From Muricauda sp. MAR_2010_75 (GTDB taxonomy: Bacteria > Bacteroidota > Bacteroidia > Flavobacteriales > Flavobacteriaceae): a stretch of 64,000 nt of DNA. Below the pieces are notes generated by a model. That model saw only the letters and a program-made list of their open reading frames with translations, searched no databases and had not been told where the DNA came from. Where the stretch lies: NCBI RefSeq assembly GCF_000745185.1, contig NZ_JQNJ01000001.1, positions 372,001-436,000 of the forward strand, written 5' to 3'. Made by a program: the position numbers and the translations under genes. Every line of letters begins with the position of its first letter. The stretch's first letter is position 1. Of this stretch, positions 34,376 to 43,726 are shown piece by piece.

Positions 34376-34960
34376 TTACAATAGTCTGGAAAGTGTCTCA
34401 GGGCGCATTGCCAAATAGGATGCCAAATATTTCTTGGGAATTCGTTCTACAATTTCTGGCTTACTGGTCTCCATAAAAAATTCCAACCGCTTCCTACCGT
34501 TTGGTATTCGGGCCAAATATACCCTATGCTCGGCCAACACATAGTATTGTTCTAGCATTATCCTATAAATCTGGAGCATTTCAGGAAAATTGTCGAGGCA
34601 ATATTTGTAATCGTCATATTCCAGATAATCGCAATAGGTATCTTCCATGGCCTGAATATATTCCCTGGAGGTTTCATGCTTAAAAAATCCCGTTATGGAA
34701 GTAAAAATCTCATTTTCAGAATCTATCCAGGTTGTAATATCCTTGTTCTCGCTTACAAAATAACCCCGTACCAAGCCTTTTTTTATAAGGAACAGTTTAT
34801 CGCAAATTTCCCCTTCCCTACTTATTATCTCATTTTTCTTGAAAGAAATGTTCTTGATTTTATCGACCAAAAAAGATGTAAACCCTGGACTAAGTGGGTA
34901 AATGGAATTGAGATATTGTACAATAAAGAGATTCTTTGCGGTTTTTTGGATAGGCGGCAT
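34376..34960 (-). CDS. Crp/Fnr-family transcriptional regulator
   Basis: The 194-residue protein has an N-terminal cyclic-nucleotide-binding-like barrel (NEIISREGEICDKLFLIKKG, LVRGYFVSENKDITTW) and a C-terminal winged helix ending RIPKKYLASYLAMRPETLSR. In relatives the last helix usually continues with a basic tail; here a stop comes two residues later (LSRLL), so the end may be slightly truncated. It lacks cysteines typical of Fnr iron-sulfur binding in the part seen. It lies upstream of the second susC, transcribed the same way but with its own terminator. Confidence 0.88.
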   Translation of the reverse strand: MPPIQKTAKNLFIVQYLNSIYPLSPGFTSFLVDKIKNISFKKNEIISREGEICDKLFLIKKGLVRGYFVSENKDITTWIDSENEIFTSITGFFKHETSREYIQAMEDTYCDYLEYDDYKYCLDNFPEMLQIYRIMLEQYYVLAEHRVYLARIPNGRKRLEFFMETSKPEIVERIPKKYLASYLAMRPETLSRLL

Positions 34961-35286
34961 CTAAATTGATGGTTTTTGGAACAAATCAATGTTATTAAAA
35001 TGAACTATTGCGACTATTCATCCATTTTAACATTTTTACGGTTGTTATTATAGGTTTTTAGCTTATACCACAAAAATACCCACTTCATTTATGGACAGCA
35101 AATGATATGTGTCATGTTTTGATGACCAAGGTAAACAATCGATAAGCGTTTCAATTCTTCTTATGAGACTTTGTCACAATCTGGAGCGAATTATTTAAAA
35201 TATTGTTTTTCAACAAGTTGTTTGTCCAATTTAATTATCTTTTGCAAGATTTTCAACAAACCTAACATCTAAACAAACTTCAACAA
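34961..35286. other. Divergent promoter region, no gene seen
   Basis: AT-rich 326-bp region between the Crp/Fnr-type gene (minus) and the beta-propeller gene (plus), holding both promoters. A short palindrome AACAAGTTGTT lies near 35210. No protein-like frame of useful length. Confidence 0.4.
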
Positions 35287-36816
35287 ATGAAAAGAACACT
35301 GCTGATTGCCATATTGACCGTTTCCCTACTTGGATTCAAATCAAGTACAATACCGGTTGAAAAAATGGGCATTTTTGGTAAATATGGCATTTTTGACCAT
35401 CAAATCAATATTGGGGACCCAGCCATTCAAGGAACTGTTGATTACGATCCTGATAACCAGCAATACACTATAGAAGGTTCCGGGTTTAATATGTGGGCAA
35501 ACAATGATGAATTCCAATACCTCTACAAATCCATTCAAGGGGATTTTATTCTAAGGGCCCGGGTTCGGTTTATTGGTGAGGGGGTTGACCCACACCGTAA
35601 AATTGGATGGATCGTTCGGAACAACCTTAGGGGAGATTCGCCCCATGTAAATGCTTCCATCCATGGTGATGGCCTCACCTCGCTTCAATACAGAAGGGAA
35701 ACCGGGAGCGAAACCGAACAAATTGTCTCTACCGATGCGGCACCTGATGTGGTTCAACTGGAACGCAGGGCAGGCGTATATTACATGTCCACCGCTAAAT
35801 TTGGTCAACCGTTCACTACCGTAGAACTCAAGGATGTAAATCTTAGAAATGAGGTTTTTGTGGGTCTTTATGTGTGTTCCCACAACCCCGAAGTAATTGA
35901 AAAAGCAGTTTTCTCGAATGTTCGGATTATTAAGCCAGCCGACCCCGATTTTCAACCGTACCGGGATTATATCGGTAGTAATATGGAAATAATGAATGTG
36001 GAGACCGGTAACCGGAAGATTTTATTCAATTCGGCACACTCCATTCAGGCGCCAAACTGGGTCAACCAAGATAAAGAATTGGTCTTCAACTCCAACGGGT
36101 ATCTGTACCGATATTCTTTTGAAACGGATGAAATATCCCAATTAAATACAGGATTTGCGGTAAACAACAACAACGATCATGTTTTTTCTTTTGACGAGAC
36201 CATCTTGGGCATCAGCAATCACAATCAAGAGGATAATGGGTTGTCTTCCATTTACCTGATGAACCCCGAGGGAGACTCCCTTCCAAAAAAAATAACAAAA
36301 GATGGTGTTGGCGTTTCCTATCTCCATAGCATTTCTCCAGACAACAAGCGCATCCTATTTACGGCGGAACGCAAAGGAAAATTTGACATTTATGCAGTGG
36401 ATTTAGCAACGGGGAAGGAAATCCAAATCACGGACACCAAGGACCTGGACGATGGTTCAGAATATTCCCCCAATGGCAAATACATCTATTTCAACTCAAA
36501 TAGAACGGGTAATATGCACCTTTGGCGAATGAATGCTGACGGAAGTGATCCAATTCAATTGACCAACGACCCAAAATACAAAGATTGGTTTCCACATATT
36601 TCCCCTGACGGAAAATGGATTGTGTTCATCTCCTTCCCTCCAACCATAGGGTTTGGGGAACACCCTTTTTATGAGCACTGTACCCTACGTTTAATGCCTG
36701 CTGAAGGTGGGGAACCAAAGATAATCGGGTATCTCTATGGTGGCCAGGGGACCATTAATGTTCCCAGTTGGGCAAAGGATAGTAAACATATTGCATTTGT
36801 GACCAATAGTGATTAA
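35287..36816 (+). CDS. Exported TolB-like beta-propeller protein with N-terminal concanavalin-like domain
   Basis: The 509-residue protein has a signal peptide (LLIAILTVSLLGFKSS), then at about 45-215 a beta-sandwich region (GDFILRARVRFIGEGVDPH, KIGWIVRNNL, NASIHGDGLTSLQYR) resembling LamG/DUF1349 folds. From about 240 come PD40/TolB-type repeats: SPDNKRILFTAERKGKFDIY, SPNGKYIYFNSNRTGNMHLW and SPDGKWIVFISF. Databases often call such proteins TolB-like or biopolymer transporter, but no Tol-Pal genes are nearby and a glycan-related surface or periplasmic role is equally possible. Confidence 0.8.
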   Translation: MKRTLLIAILTVSLLGFKSSTIPVEKMGIFGKYGIFDHQINIGDPAIQGTVDYDPDNQQYTIEGSGFNMWANNDEFQYLYKSIQGDFILRARVRFIGEGVDPHRKIGWIVRNNLRGDSPHVNASIHGDGLTSLQYRRETGSETEQIVSTDAAPDVVQLERRAGVYYMSTAKFGQPFTTVELKDVNLRNEVFVGLYVCSHNPEVIEKAVFSNVRIIKPADPDFQPYRDYIGSNMEIMNVETGNRKILFNSAHSIQAPNWVNQDKELVFNSNGYLYRYSFETDEISQLNTGFAVNNNNDHVFSFDETILGISNHNQEDNGLSSIYLMNPEGDSLPKKITKDGVGVSYLHSISPDNKRILFTAERKGKFDIYAVDLATGKEIQITDTKDLDDGSEYSPNGKYIYFNSNRTGNMHLWRMNADGSDPIQLTNDPKYKDWFPHISPDGKWIVFISFPPTIGFGEHPFYEHCTLRLMPAEGGEPKIIGYLYGGQGTINVPSWAKDSKHIAFVTNSD

Positions 36817-36849
36817 ACAAACGCTTTCTGCAATAATTGAAAATCTTTT

Positions 36850-37458
36850 TTAGGGGCTACGCATGATGGAATCCAACAGGTTTCTGGACTCTTTTAATTC
36901 TTCCTCCAGACGTTGATTTTCTTCAATATATTGGAGATGCAACTGTTCCATTCTTCGCTCAAACTCATCGGCTGGGACATATTCGGGCTCCAAGAACGAG
37001 CTGTTCAAGATACTGATCAGGGTGAACAAAAAACTAATGGCTATGGCAGAAATAAGGACAATGAGCAACGTTTTTTCTCTTTTTAGTTTAGGTGAGCTTT
37101 TTTTTAGAAGCTGCTTTTCATCCTTGCTCAATTTTCGGGTGCTGGACAATTGCTCCACAAACGCATCCCATTTTTCCTCTTCTTTGACATACATGTCCAT
37201 GAAGCCTCCTTCTTCTAAAAAATCCTCGGTGCTTGGGGTAGAGGCCAACATGAATATATCCATTCCATTTCCGCTCATAACATCCAAAAGTTCCGGGTCG
37301 TACTCTTGAATTTCCTTGATCAGTTTTTCAGCAAACTGCAAGCTATAATTTGGACGCAGAAACTCATCATACAATGTTTGTATTTCAAAATAGTCATTGC
37401 GCTCTAGAGCATATTCCAAAAAACGGTCTTTTAATTCGGCCTTAAAGAATTCGCTCAT
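36850..37458 (-). CDS. Single-pass membrane protein of unknown function
   Basis: The 202-residue protein has a charged cytoplasmic half (KDRFLEYALERNDYFEIQTL and others), a membrane segment at about 131-152 (LLIVLISAIAISFLFTLISI), and a C-terminal coiled-coil-like stretch (FERRMEQLHLQYIEENQRLE, ELKESRNLLDSIM). No family is recognised. It converges with the beta-propeller gene (33 bp apart) and lies downstream of the clpS operon after a 194-bp gap. Confidence 0.7.
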   Translation of the reverse strand: MSEFFKAELKDRFLEYALERNDYFEIQTLYDEFLRPNYSLQFAEKLIKEIQEYDPELLDVMSGNGMDIFMLASTPSTEDFLEEGGFMDMYVKEEEKWDAFVEQLSSTRKLSKDEKQLLKKSSPKLKREKTLLIVLISAIAISFLFTLISILNSSFLEPEYVPADEFERRMEQLHLQYIEENQRLEEELKESRNLLDSIMRSP

Positions 37459-37652
37459 TCCTGAATAAGAAAATTAGATGTTGTTTTTTTGCTTGTATTA
37501 CTGTTCACACAAATTTAGGATATATAATTTCTGTTGGTTGAAATTTCAACGTAAAGAATTTGTGACGATGAAACATACAGCCCTAAAAGATTATCAACAA
37601 TTCGGAAATTTCAACCCTTACTGGAATTTGAAGGACTGTATATGGGCTTAAA

Positions 37653-37928
37653 TTAGATGATTTCCGCACTTAAGCCCGCTTGCAACAACTTGGAACATTT
37701 TGGTTTTAGGTAAGAGTATTCCCCCGTTTTTACGGTACATTTACCATTGTAGTGCACAATAAGGGAGCATTGTTCAGCCTGTTCCGGAGTATGTTCACAG
37801 ACGTCAATCAATGTTTCAATAACATGATCAAATGTGTTCACATCGTCATTAAAAAGTACAATCTCGTTTTGCTTAACCGTCTCCTCTTCCAGAAGAAGGT
37901 CTTCCAAGCCTTTTTCTTTTGTGCCCAT
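37653..37928 (-). CDS. clpS: ClpS, ATP-dependent Clp protease adaptor
   Basis: The 91-residue protein contains the ClpS core: IVLFNDDVNTFDHVIETLID (N-degron pocket Asn-Asp), CEHTPEQAEQCSLIVHYNGK with the conserved His, and the helix KCSKLLQAGLSAEI. ClpS hands N-end-rule substrates to ClpA/ClpC-ClpP. It follows prmA by 21 bp and is the last gene of the DUF1599-BT_3928-tpiA-prmA-clpS run. Confidence 0.95.
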   Translation of the reverse strand: MGTKEKGLEDLLLEEETVKQNEIVLFNDDVNTFDHVIETLIDVCEHTPEQAEQCSLIVHYNGKCTVKTGEYSYLKPKCSKLLQAGLSAEII

Positions 37929-37949
37929 AATCGTGGAGTTAATGCCTTT

Positions 37950-38783
37950 CTAATTTACATATTTTACTGAAATCCAGCGGTTCTTCTCCAGCTTTTTTTC
38001 AAATTCCAAACCATTGGCCTTACATTTTGAAGAAATGGCATCCAAATCGTCTAAATAAAATCCACTTAGAAATAGTTGCCCTTTTGGATTGAGGCATTGT
38101 GCATAAATGGGGATGTCTTCCAACAAAATATTCCGGTTGATATTTGCCAAAATAACATCGTACTTCTTGTTTTTCAGCAAATTGCTATCGCCCATAAAAA
38201 CTTGGATCTCCGAGCAGTCATTTCGTTCCACATTTTCTTGGGTGTTCAAGAAGCACCATTCATCAATATCAATGGCATCCACAGGGCCAGCGCCCCTTTT
38301 TTTGGCCAAAATGGCCAGTACACCGGTACCACATCCCATATCCAGAACTGATTTTCCATCAAAATCGTTTTCAAGGATGTGTTCCAGCATCATGTGCGTG
38401 GTCTCATGGTGGCCTGTACCAAAACTCATTTTGGGCTCAATGACAATGTCGTACTCCACATCAATTGCCTCATGAAAGGGTGCTCTGACCATGCATTTAT
38501 CCCCTACTTTTATGGGATGGAAGTTTTTTTCCCACTCTGCATTCCAGTTTTGTTGTTCAATTTCCTTGCTGGTCCAACTGATTTCAAAATCAGGGCTTTC
38601 CAAAATGAACAGGTCATCCAAAACACCTTCTTTCCATTCTGATTTTAAGATGTAGGCCAACACACCAGAATCGGTTTCCACAAAACTTTCAAATCCGACT
38701 TCGCCCAATTCCGCAATGAGAATATCCGTAGCGGGCTGGGTGGGGCTTATTTTGAAATCGTACTCCAAATACACCAGTGCCAT
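37950..38783 (-). CDS. prmA: Ribosomal protein L11 methyltransferase
   Basis: This 277-residue class I SAM methyltransferase has IEPKMSFGTGHHETTHMML (PrmA-specific), SAM motif I VLDMGCGTGVLAILAKKRGA, and the NPPF-like motif VILANINRNIL. PrmA trimethylates ribosomal protein L11. The N-terminal substrate-recognition domain is the short Bacteroidetes form. It is spaced 8 bp after tpiA. Confidence 0.95.
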   Translation of the reverse strand: MALVYLEYDFKISPTQPATDILIAELGEVGFESFVETDSGVLAYILKSEWKEGVLDDLFILESPDFEISWTSKEIEQQNWNAEWEKNFHPIKVGDKCMVRAPFHEAIDVEYDIVIEPKMSFGTGHHETTHMMLEHILENDFDGKSVLDMGCGTGVLAILAKKRGAGPVDAIDIDEWCFLNTQENVERNDCSEIQVFMGDSNLLKNKKYDVILANINRNILLEDIPIYAQCLNPKGQLFLSGFYLDDLDAISSKCKANGLEFEKKLEKNRWISVKYVN

Positions 38784-38791
38784 GATGTCAA

Positions 38792-39541
38792 TTAAATTGC
38801 GGCTATAATGGCCACAAAATCATCTGATTTCAAAGAAGCACCTCCTATCAATCCGCCGTCAACATCAGGTTTTGAGAAAATGTCCGAAGCATTGTCGGGC
38901 TTAACACTGCCCCCGTACAGAATGGAAACCTCATCGGCTACGGAAGCGTCGTAAGCGGACGCAATGGTTTTTCTGATAAAGGCATGCATCTCTTGGGCTT
39001 GCTCCGGTGAAGCAGTTTCACCTGTACCGATGGCCCAAACGGGTTCGTAAGCCAAAATGATGTTCTTCCACGCTTCGGCATCCAAATCGAACAGGGCATT
39101 TTTCAACTGACTTTCCACTACGGAGAAGTGGTTATCAGACTTTCGGTCTTCCAATTCCTCGCCAAAACAGAAAATGGTCTTCATTCCTTTTTCCACAGCG
39201 GTTTTCACTTTTTTGGCCAACAGTTCATCGGTTTCCCCGAAATAGGCGCGGCGCTCAGAGTGACCGAGGATGACAATATCCACATCAATGTTCAATAGCA
39301 TATCCGCAGAAATCTCACCAGTGTAGGCACCACTTTCTGCAAAATGCATGTTCTGGGCTGCCACTTGAATGGTGGACGCTTGAAGGCTCCTTTTCGCCGC
39401 TGCTAAATTCACAAACGTGGGTGAGACAATAACTTGGGCTTTGGTATCGGGCAGTTTTGCGGAAAGTTCGGCCAATAATGCCTCTGTTTCTTCCATGTTC
39501 TTGTTCATCTTCCAGTTTCCTGCCACTATTTTTGTTCTCAT
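38792..39541 (-). CDS. tpiA: Triosephosphate isomerase
   Basis: The 249-residue TIM barrel shows all landmarks: VAGNWKMNKN (Lys11), VILGHSERRAYFGE (catalytic His), ILAYEPVWAIGTGETASPEQ (catalytic Glu and loop 6), SILYGGSVKPDNA and GGLIGGASLK. It interconverts dihydroxyacetone phosphate and glyceraldehyde 3-phosphate. It lies 27 bp after the DoxX-thioredoxin-like gene. Confidence 0.97.
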   Translation of the reverse strand: MRTKIVAGNWKMNKNMEETEALLAELSAKLPDTKAQVIVSPTFVNLAAAKRSLQASTIQVAAQNMHFAESGAYTGEISADMLLNIDVDIVILGHSERRAYFGETDELLAKKVKTAVEKGMKTIFCFGEELEDRKSDNHFSVVESQLKNALFDLDAEAWKNIILAYEPVWAIGTGETASPEQAQEMHAFIRKTIASAYDASVADEVSILYGGSVKPDNASDIFSKPDVDGGLIGGASLKSDDFVAIIAAI

Positions 39542-39568
39542 GTTGTTGGTTTTTCTTGTGTTCTATAA

Positions 39569-40663
39569 TTAAAAAGAAAGTTCATCGAGGTCGTTGTAAT
39601 GTACTTTTTGTTGAATGGTTCCGCGTTTCAATACCAATACGGCCGGATTGGAGCGAACAATGGTTTTTAAAGCGGTCTCATCGGTAAAATAAAAATCGAA
39701 AGGCAATTTGTATTGCTGTTCCATCGTATTGGCCAATTCATCGTTGGAGGCTGACATGCCAATCACCTTATATCCTTTTTGCTTGGCTTTTTCGGTGACT
39801 TGGGCCACTTCTGTAAAAGCACTATAGTTGCTTTTGGCCAAGTCGTAGGCAACCACCATCACCAATTTATCTTCGTTCAAAAATTCAGAGGCAAAGTTTT
39901 GGCCGTCCTTCTCAATGGTAAAATCATGAATGGGTGGTTCATATCCTTCTTGTATTTGTGTGGTCTCCACATCCACAAATTCACCATCCACTGAAGGATA
40001 ATCACCATTCGTAACCACAATTTGGTCCTCTCCATTTACCTTAAATCGCCATGCGTATTCGTAAATGGGCTCTGGGGCACCTTCCGGTACGGTCATCCCT
40101 TCTTCAATATTAGCTCCGATTTTATAGGGTCTAAAATCTACTGATGGCAAATGGTTCAATACATGGTTGGCAAAGAGGATACAGGCCAATAGTGCCGCTC
40201 CACCCACAATCCAGTTGGTTTTTGTATTGAAAAGTGGCGTGATGTATTTCTGCCCGAAAAACAAAATCAGAATCAACACCAACAGAATTACATCTTTCGT
40301 GAAGGACTCCCACGGCGTCAATTTTATGGCATCGCCAAAACAGCCACAGTCGGTTACTTTATTAAAGTATGCAGAATAAAAAGTGAGAAAGGTGAAGAAA
40401 ACGATCATCGCCAAAAGACTCCACACGGTAATCTTGGGTTTAAATCCTATCAATAAAAGTACACCCAATAGCACCTCGACGATGACCACAAAAATGGAGA
40501 TTCCCAAAGCTATGGGCTCTAAAAAAGGTAAATCCAACACAGCGGGGCTAAAATATTCTTCCAATTTGAACGAAAACCCAACAGGGTCGTTCAATTTGAT
40601 GAGTCCACTGATAATGAACAACACCCCAACAAGGATTCTTGAAATCCAAACCAAATATTTCAT
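39569..40663 (-). CDS. DoxX-like membrane protein with thioredoxin-like C-terminus (BT_3928 family)
   Basis: The 364-residue protein has an N-terminal DoxX/MauE-like membrane part with four or five helices (ILVGVLFIISGLIKLNDPVG, FVVIVEVLLGVLLLIGF) and TDCGCFGDAIKLTPWESFTK. A fifth segment precedes a periplasmic thioredoxin-fold region of about 220 residues (LVMVVAYDLAKSNYSAF, KGYKVIGMSASNDEL) that has no CxxC motif. A role in redox or respiration is plausible but not established. It overlaps the DUF1599 stop by 4 bp. Confidence 0.85.
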   Translation of the reverse strand: MKYLVWISRILVGVLFIISGLIKLNDPVGFSFKLEEYFSPAVLDLPFLEPIALGISIFVVIVEVLLGVLLLIGFKPKITVWSLLAMIVFFTFLTFYSAYFNKVTDCGCFGDAIKLTPWESFTKDVILLVLILILFFGQKYITPLFNTKTNWIVGGAALLACILFANHVLNHLPSVDFRPYKIGANIEEGMTVPEGAPEPIYEYAWRFKVNGEDQIVVTNGDYPSVDGEFVDVETTQIQEGYEPPIHDFTIEKDGQNFASEFLNEDKLVMVVAYDLAKSNYSAFTEVAQVTEKAKQKGYKVIGMSASNDELANTMEQQYKLPFDFYFTDETALKTIVRSNPAVLVLKRGTIQQKVHYNDLDELSF

Positions 40664-41202
40664 TCTTTTTTGCTTAAATGTATCAGTGCAAACACTGCAT
40701 AATTGACCATATCTTGATAATTGGCATCCACACCTTCGCTAACTAAAGTTGCGCCTTGATTATTCTCAATCTGTTTGACCCGAAGTACTTTCTGCAAAAT
40801 CAAATCCGTCAAGGAACTCACCCGCATATCGCGCCATGCCTCTCCATAATCGTGGTTTTTATCCTCCATCAACTTTTTGGTGATAGCAACTTCCTCATCG
40901 TACAGGGCAATGGCTTCCTCAGCCGTTAAATCAGGTTGTTCCACAATACCTTTCTTAATTTGGATGAGTGCCATGATGGAATAATTGATGATCCCCATAA
41001 ATTCTGACTGCTCCCCCTCGTCCACTTTCCGAACTGCATTTTGTTGCAGGCTTCGAATACGCTGTGCCTTGATAAAAATCTGGTCGGTAAGGGAAGGAAG
41101 CCGCAAAATACGCCATGCGGTACCATAGTCTTGCGCCTTTTTTAAAAACAATTCCCGGCAGGTTTGAATCACCGCATCATATTGTTGGGAAGTCTGCTGC
41201 AT
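40660..41202 (-). CDS. DUF1599-domain protein
   Basis: The 180-residue protein consists of two similar halves: CRELFLKKAQDYGTAWRILR with LPSLTDQIFIKAQRIRSLQQ, and KKLMEDKNHDYGEAWRDMRV with SLTDLILQKVLRVKQIENNQ. This internal duplication is the hallmark of DUF1599, seen almost only in Bacteroidetes and of unknown function. The MazG-like DYGxAWR repeat suggests a nucleotide-related role, which is speculative. It heads the operon leading to clpS and is divergent from folP. Confidence 0.9.
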   Translation of the reverse strand: MQQTSQQYDAVIQTCRELFLKKAQDYGTAWRILRLPSLTDQIFIKAQRIRSLQQNAVRKVDEGEQSEFMGIINYSIMALIQIKKGIVEQPDLTAEEAIALYDEEVAITKKLMEDKNHDYGEAWRDMRVSSLTDLILQKVLRVKQIENNQGATLVSEGVDANYQDMVNYAVFALIHLSKKE

Positions 41203-41297
41203 GTATTGTTGCTAATTTGCGTAAATTTCGTCCAAATGAAAGTGCCCAAAAGCACTTCGCCAAAGATAATGAAACCCAAACGAAGCAGGTATTCTTT

Positions 41298-42131
41298 ATG
41301 ACCATAAACTGCAAAGGTGAACTCGTAGACCTATCCGTGCCTAAAGTAATGGGCATTCTTAACCTTACCCCGGATTCTTTTTATGACGGTGGAAAATATA
41401 AGGATGAAGCCGCTATTTTGAAACAAGTTGAAATGATGTTGGAGGATGGTGCCTCTTTTATTGATATGGGCGCCTATAGTTCCCGGCCCGGTGCGGAGCA
41501 TGTGGATGAAGACGAGGAACTCAAACGAATGCTCCCCATAATTGGGTTGATTTTGAAACATTTTCCCAAAACCCTGATTTCTGTGGATACCTTTAGGAGT
41601 AAGGTTGCCGCCGAAAGTTTAGAACGGGGTGCTGCCCTGATCAATGATATTGCTGCAGGAAATCTGGATACTGGAATGTTCAATACCGTTGCCCATTATC
41701 AAGTTCCTTACATTATGATGCATTTGAAGGGTACGCCACAGTCCATGCAAAAAGAAGCTAAATATGATGACTTGATCAAAGACCTCCGATTTTATTTTTC
41801 AAAAAAAATGCAAGAGGCCAATTCAAAAAAAATAAACGACATCATTATTGATCCTGGCTTTGGGTTTGCCAAGACCACTGAGCAGAATTATACCCTTTTG
41901 AACCATCTGGACCTTTTTAAAACCTTTGAAGTGCCCTTACTTATAGGGTTAAGTCGAAAATCCATGGTCTACAAGGTGTTGAACTCAAATCCAAAAGAGG
42001 CCTTGAACGGAACCACGGCTTTGCATACGATTGCGCTTTTAAAAGGGGCCAACATTTTGCGGGTACACGATGTAAAAGAAGCCGTGGAATGTGTTAAACT
42101 TGTGGAAGCATTGAAAGCAAACGCCCTCTAA
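41298..42131 (+). CDS. folP: Dihydropteroate synthase
   Basis: From ATG at 41298 the 277-residue protein shows VMGILNLTPDSFYDGGKY, FIDMGAYSSRPGAEHVDEDE, ALINDIAAGN, PYIMMHLKGTPQSMQ, IIDPGFGFAKTTEQN and LLIGLSRKSMVYKVL, covering the pterin- and sulfonamide-binding loops. It condenses dihydropterin pyrophosphate with 4-aminobenzoate in folate synthesis. An upstream in-frame extension (from 41115) overlaps the divergent DUF1599 gene and has no family match, so it is rejected. Confidence 0.96.
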   Translation: MTINCKGELVDLSVPKVMGILNLTPDSFYDGGKYKDEAAILKQVEMMLEDGASFIDMGAYSSRPGAEHVDEDEELKRMLPIIGLILKHFPKTLISVDTFRSKVAAESLERGAALINDIAAGNLDTGMFNTVAHYQVPYIMMHLKGTPQSMQKEAKYDDLIKDLRFYFSKKMQEANSKKINDIIIDPGFGFAKTTEQNYTLLNHLDLFKTFEVPLLIGLSRKSMVYKVLNSNPKEALNGTTALHTIALLKGANILRVHDVKEAVECVKLVEALKANAL

Positions 42132-42175
42132 TTTTTGGTTCTGCTATTTTTGCTAATTTTACAAAAACACCGCGG

Positions 42176-42961
42176 TTGGAATTTTTAAATTTTCTTGAGT
42201 TTAAAATCACAGACATCATAGACATTGTGCTCGTGGCCGCGCTGCTCTATTATATCTACAAATTGGTCAAGGGTACGGTGGCCATCAACATTTTTATAGG
42301 TATCGTTATAGTCTGGGCGCTTTGGAAACTCACGGAACTTCTGCAAATGAAAATGATCAGCAGCATGGTCGGTGGGTTCATGAACATTGGGCTTATTGCC
42401 TTGATCATCGTGTTTCAACAAGAGATACGAAAATTCCTGTTGATGATCGGTTCTACCAATTTTGCTTCCAAACGGAATTTTATCCGTCACTTTAAATTTT
42501 TGAAACAGGAGGCTGTTCCCACAGTTACTGATGTTGAGGCCGTTGTTGCAGCCTGTGAACGGATGGGAAGTACCAAAACCGGGGCCATCATTGTGATTGA
42601 ACGCAATAATTCCCTGGATTTTATAAAATCTACCGGAGATGCCATGAACATTGAGGTAACACAACCCATTTTGGAAAGCATCTTTTTTAAGAACAGTCCT
42701 TTGCACGATGGTGCCGCAGTGATTCAGGATAATTTTATCACGGCAACTAGGGTGATTTTGCCCGTTTCCAATGACCGGAACATTCCACTTCGATTTGGAT
42801 TGAGGCACCGCGCCGCTGTGGGCATCACCGAAAAAACGGATGCCATTTGCCTTGTGGTGAGTGAAGAAACCGGTTCCATTTCCTATATTAAGAATGGAGA
42901 GTTTGTTCCTTTTAAAACGTCAGAAGAGCTTATTCAATTCATCAAGAAAGATTTGGGGTGA
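42176..42961 (+). CDS. cdaA: Diadenylate cyclase CdaA
   Basis: The 261-residue protein has three N-terminal membrane helices (IVLVAALLYYIYKLVKG, INIFIGIVIVWALWKL, GFMNIGLIALIIVFQ). The DAC domain follows, with SPLHDGAAVIQ (DGA motif) and FGLRHRAAVGITEKT (RHR motif). It makes cyclic di-AMP from two ATP. The best start is TTG at 42176, 44 bp after folP. Its stop overlaps the next gene by 4 bp. In many bacteria cdaA is followed by its regulator CdaR; here a DUF3667 protein takes that place. Confidence 0.94.
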   Translation: MEFLNFLEFKITDIIDIVLVAALLYYIYKLVKGTVAINIFIGIVIVWALWKLTELLQMKMISSMVGGFMNIGLIALIIVFQQEIRKFLLMIGSTNFASKRNFIRHFKFLKQEAVPTVTDVEAVVAACERMGSTKTGAIIVIERNNSLDFIKSTGDAMNIEVTQPILESIFFKNSPLHDGAAVIQDNFITATRVILPVSNDRNIPLRFGLRHRAAVGITEKTDAICLVVSEETGSISYIKNGEFVPFKTSEELIQFIKKDLG

Positions 42962-43725
42962 TGGAGTGCAAAAACTGCCATGCCAATTTACAATCCCTTT
43001 TTGACTACTGCCCTACTTGCGGTGCAAAAGTCATCCATAAAAGATTGACCCTGAAAAATGTTAGCCAAGATCTAGGCCATCTCGTCTTTAATCTGGACAA
43101 TACCCTCTTTAAAACTTTTCGGCATCTTATTTCCCTACCAGAGGTTGTAATAACCAGTTACATTTCTGGTGTGCGGAAAAAATACATGAATCCTACTGGT
43201 TATTTTGCCATTGCAGCCACACTTGGTGGGTTGCTGATTTTTATATTGAGAAATATATACCATGTAAACCTCACTCATAGTAGCATCACCGATCAAGACA
43301 ACCCTTATATGGTTACCGTTTTTGATTACAGAACCCTTCTGGCCTATTTGATCCTACCCTTTTATGCCCTCTTCACCTGGTTGCTGTTTTTAGGTCGTAA
43401 AAAAATGAACTACACGGAACATTTGGTGGCCAACGCTTACATTATTGGACAAGTTTCCTTTGTACAAGTAATAGTGTCGCTAATTTTATTTGGACTGCTC
43501 AAGCTACAATACGACGTATTCAATTGGGTATATCTGCTGATAACTATTGTTTATCAATTCTATGTATTGGGAAAAATACACCAAACCCGATTTGGAGGCA
43601 CGTTCTTCCGTGGCTTGGCCTATCTTGTTTTACTATCTATTTTGATGATAGCCATAGGCTCCTTAATCATCTATATGTTATTATGGACAGGTCAGGTAAG
43701 CATGGAGATGCTTTCTCCGAAATAA
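42958..43725 (+). CDS. DUF3667 zinc-ribbon membrane protein
   Basis: A 255-residue protein starting with a zinc ribbon (CKNCHANLQSLFDYCPTCGA). The DUF3667 stretch NLDNTLFKTFRHLISLPEVV, then YMNPTGYFAIAATLGGLLIF, and about five membrane helices follow. The family is common in Bacteroidetes and has no known function. Coupling to cdaA (4-bp overlap) is notable; a relation to c-di-AMP is only a guess from position. Confidence 0.9.
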   Translation: MMECKNCHANLQSLFDYCPTCGAKVIHKRLTLKNVSQDLGHLVFNLDNTLFKTFRHLISLPEVVITSYISGVRKKYMNPTGYFAIAATLGGLLIFILRNIYHVNLTHSSITDQDNPYMVTVFDYRTLLAYLILPFYALFTWLLFLGRKKMNYTEHLVANAYIIGQVSFVQVIVSLILFGLLKLQYDVFNWVYLLITIVYQFYVLGKIHQTRFGGTFFRGLAYLVLLSILMIAIGSLIIYMLLWTGQVSMEMLSPK

Positions 43726-43726
43726 G

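Noticed and set aside
41115..41297. N-terminal extension of folP
   Set aside because: Overlaps the divergent DUF1599 gene and has no match to dihydropteroate synthases; the ATG at 41298 gives the usual length.
42185..42808. 207-residue minus-strand frame
   Set aside because: Antisense shadow of cdaA, which has all diadenylate cyclase motifs.
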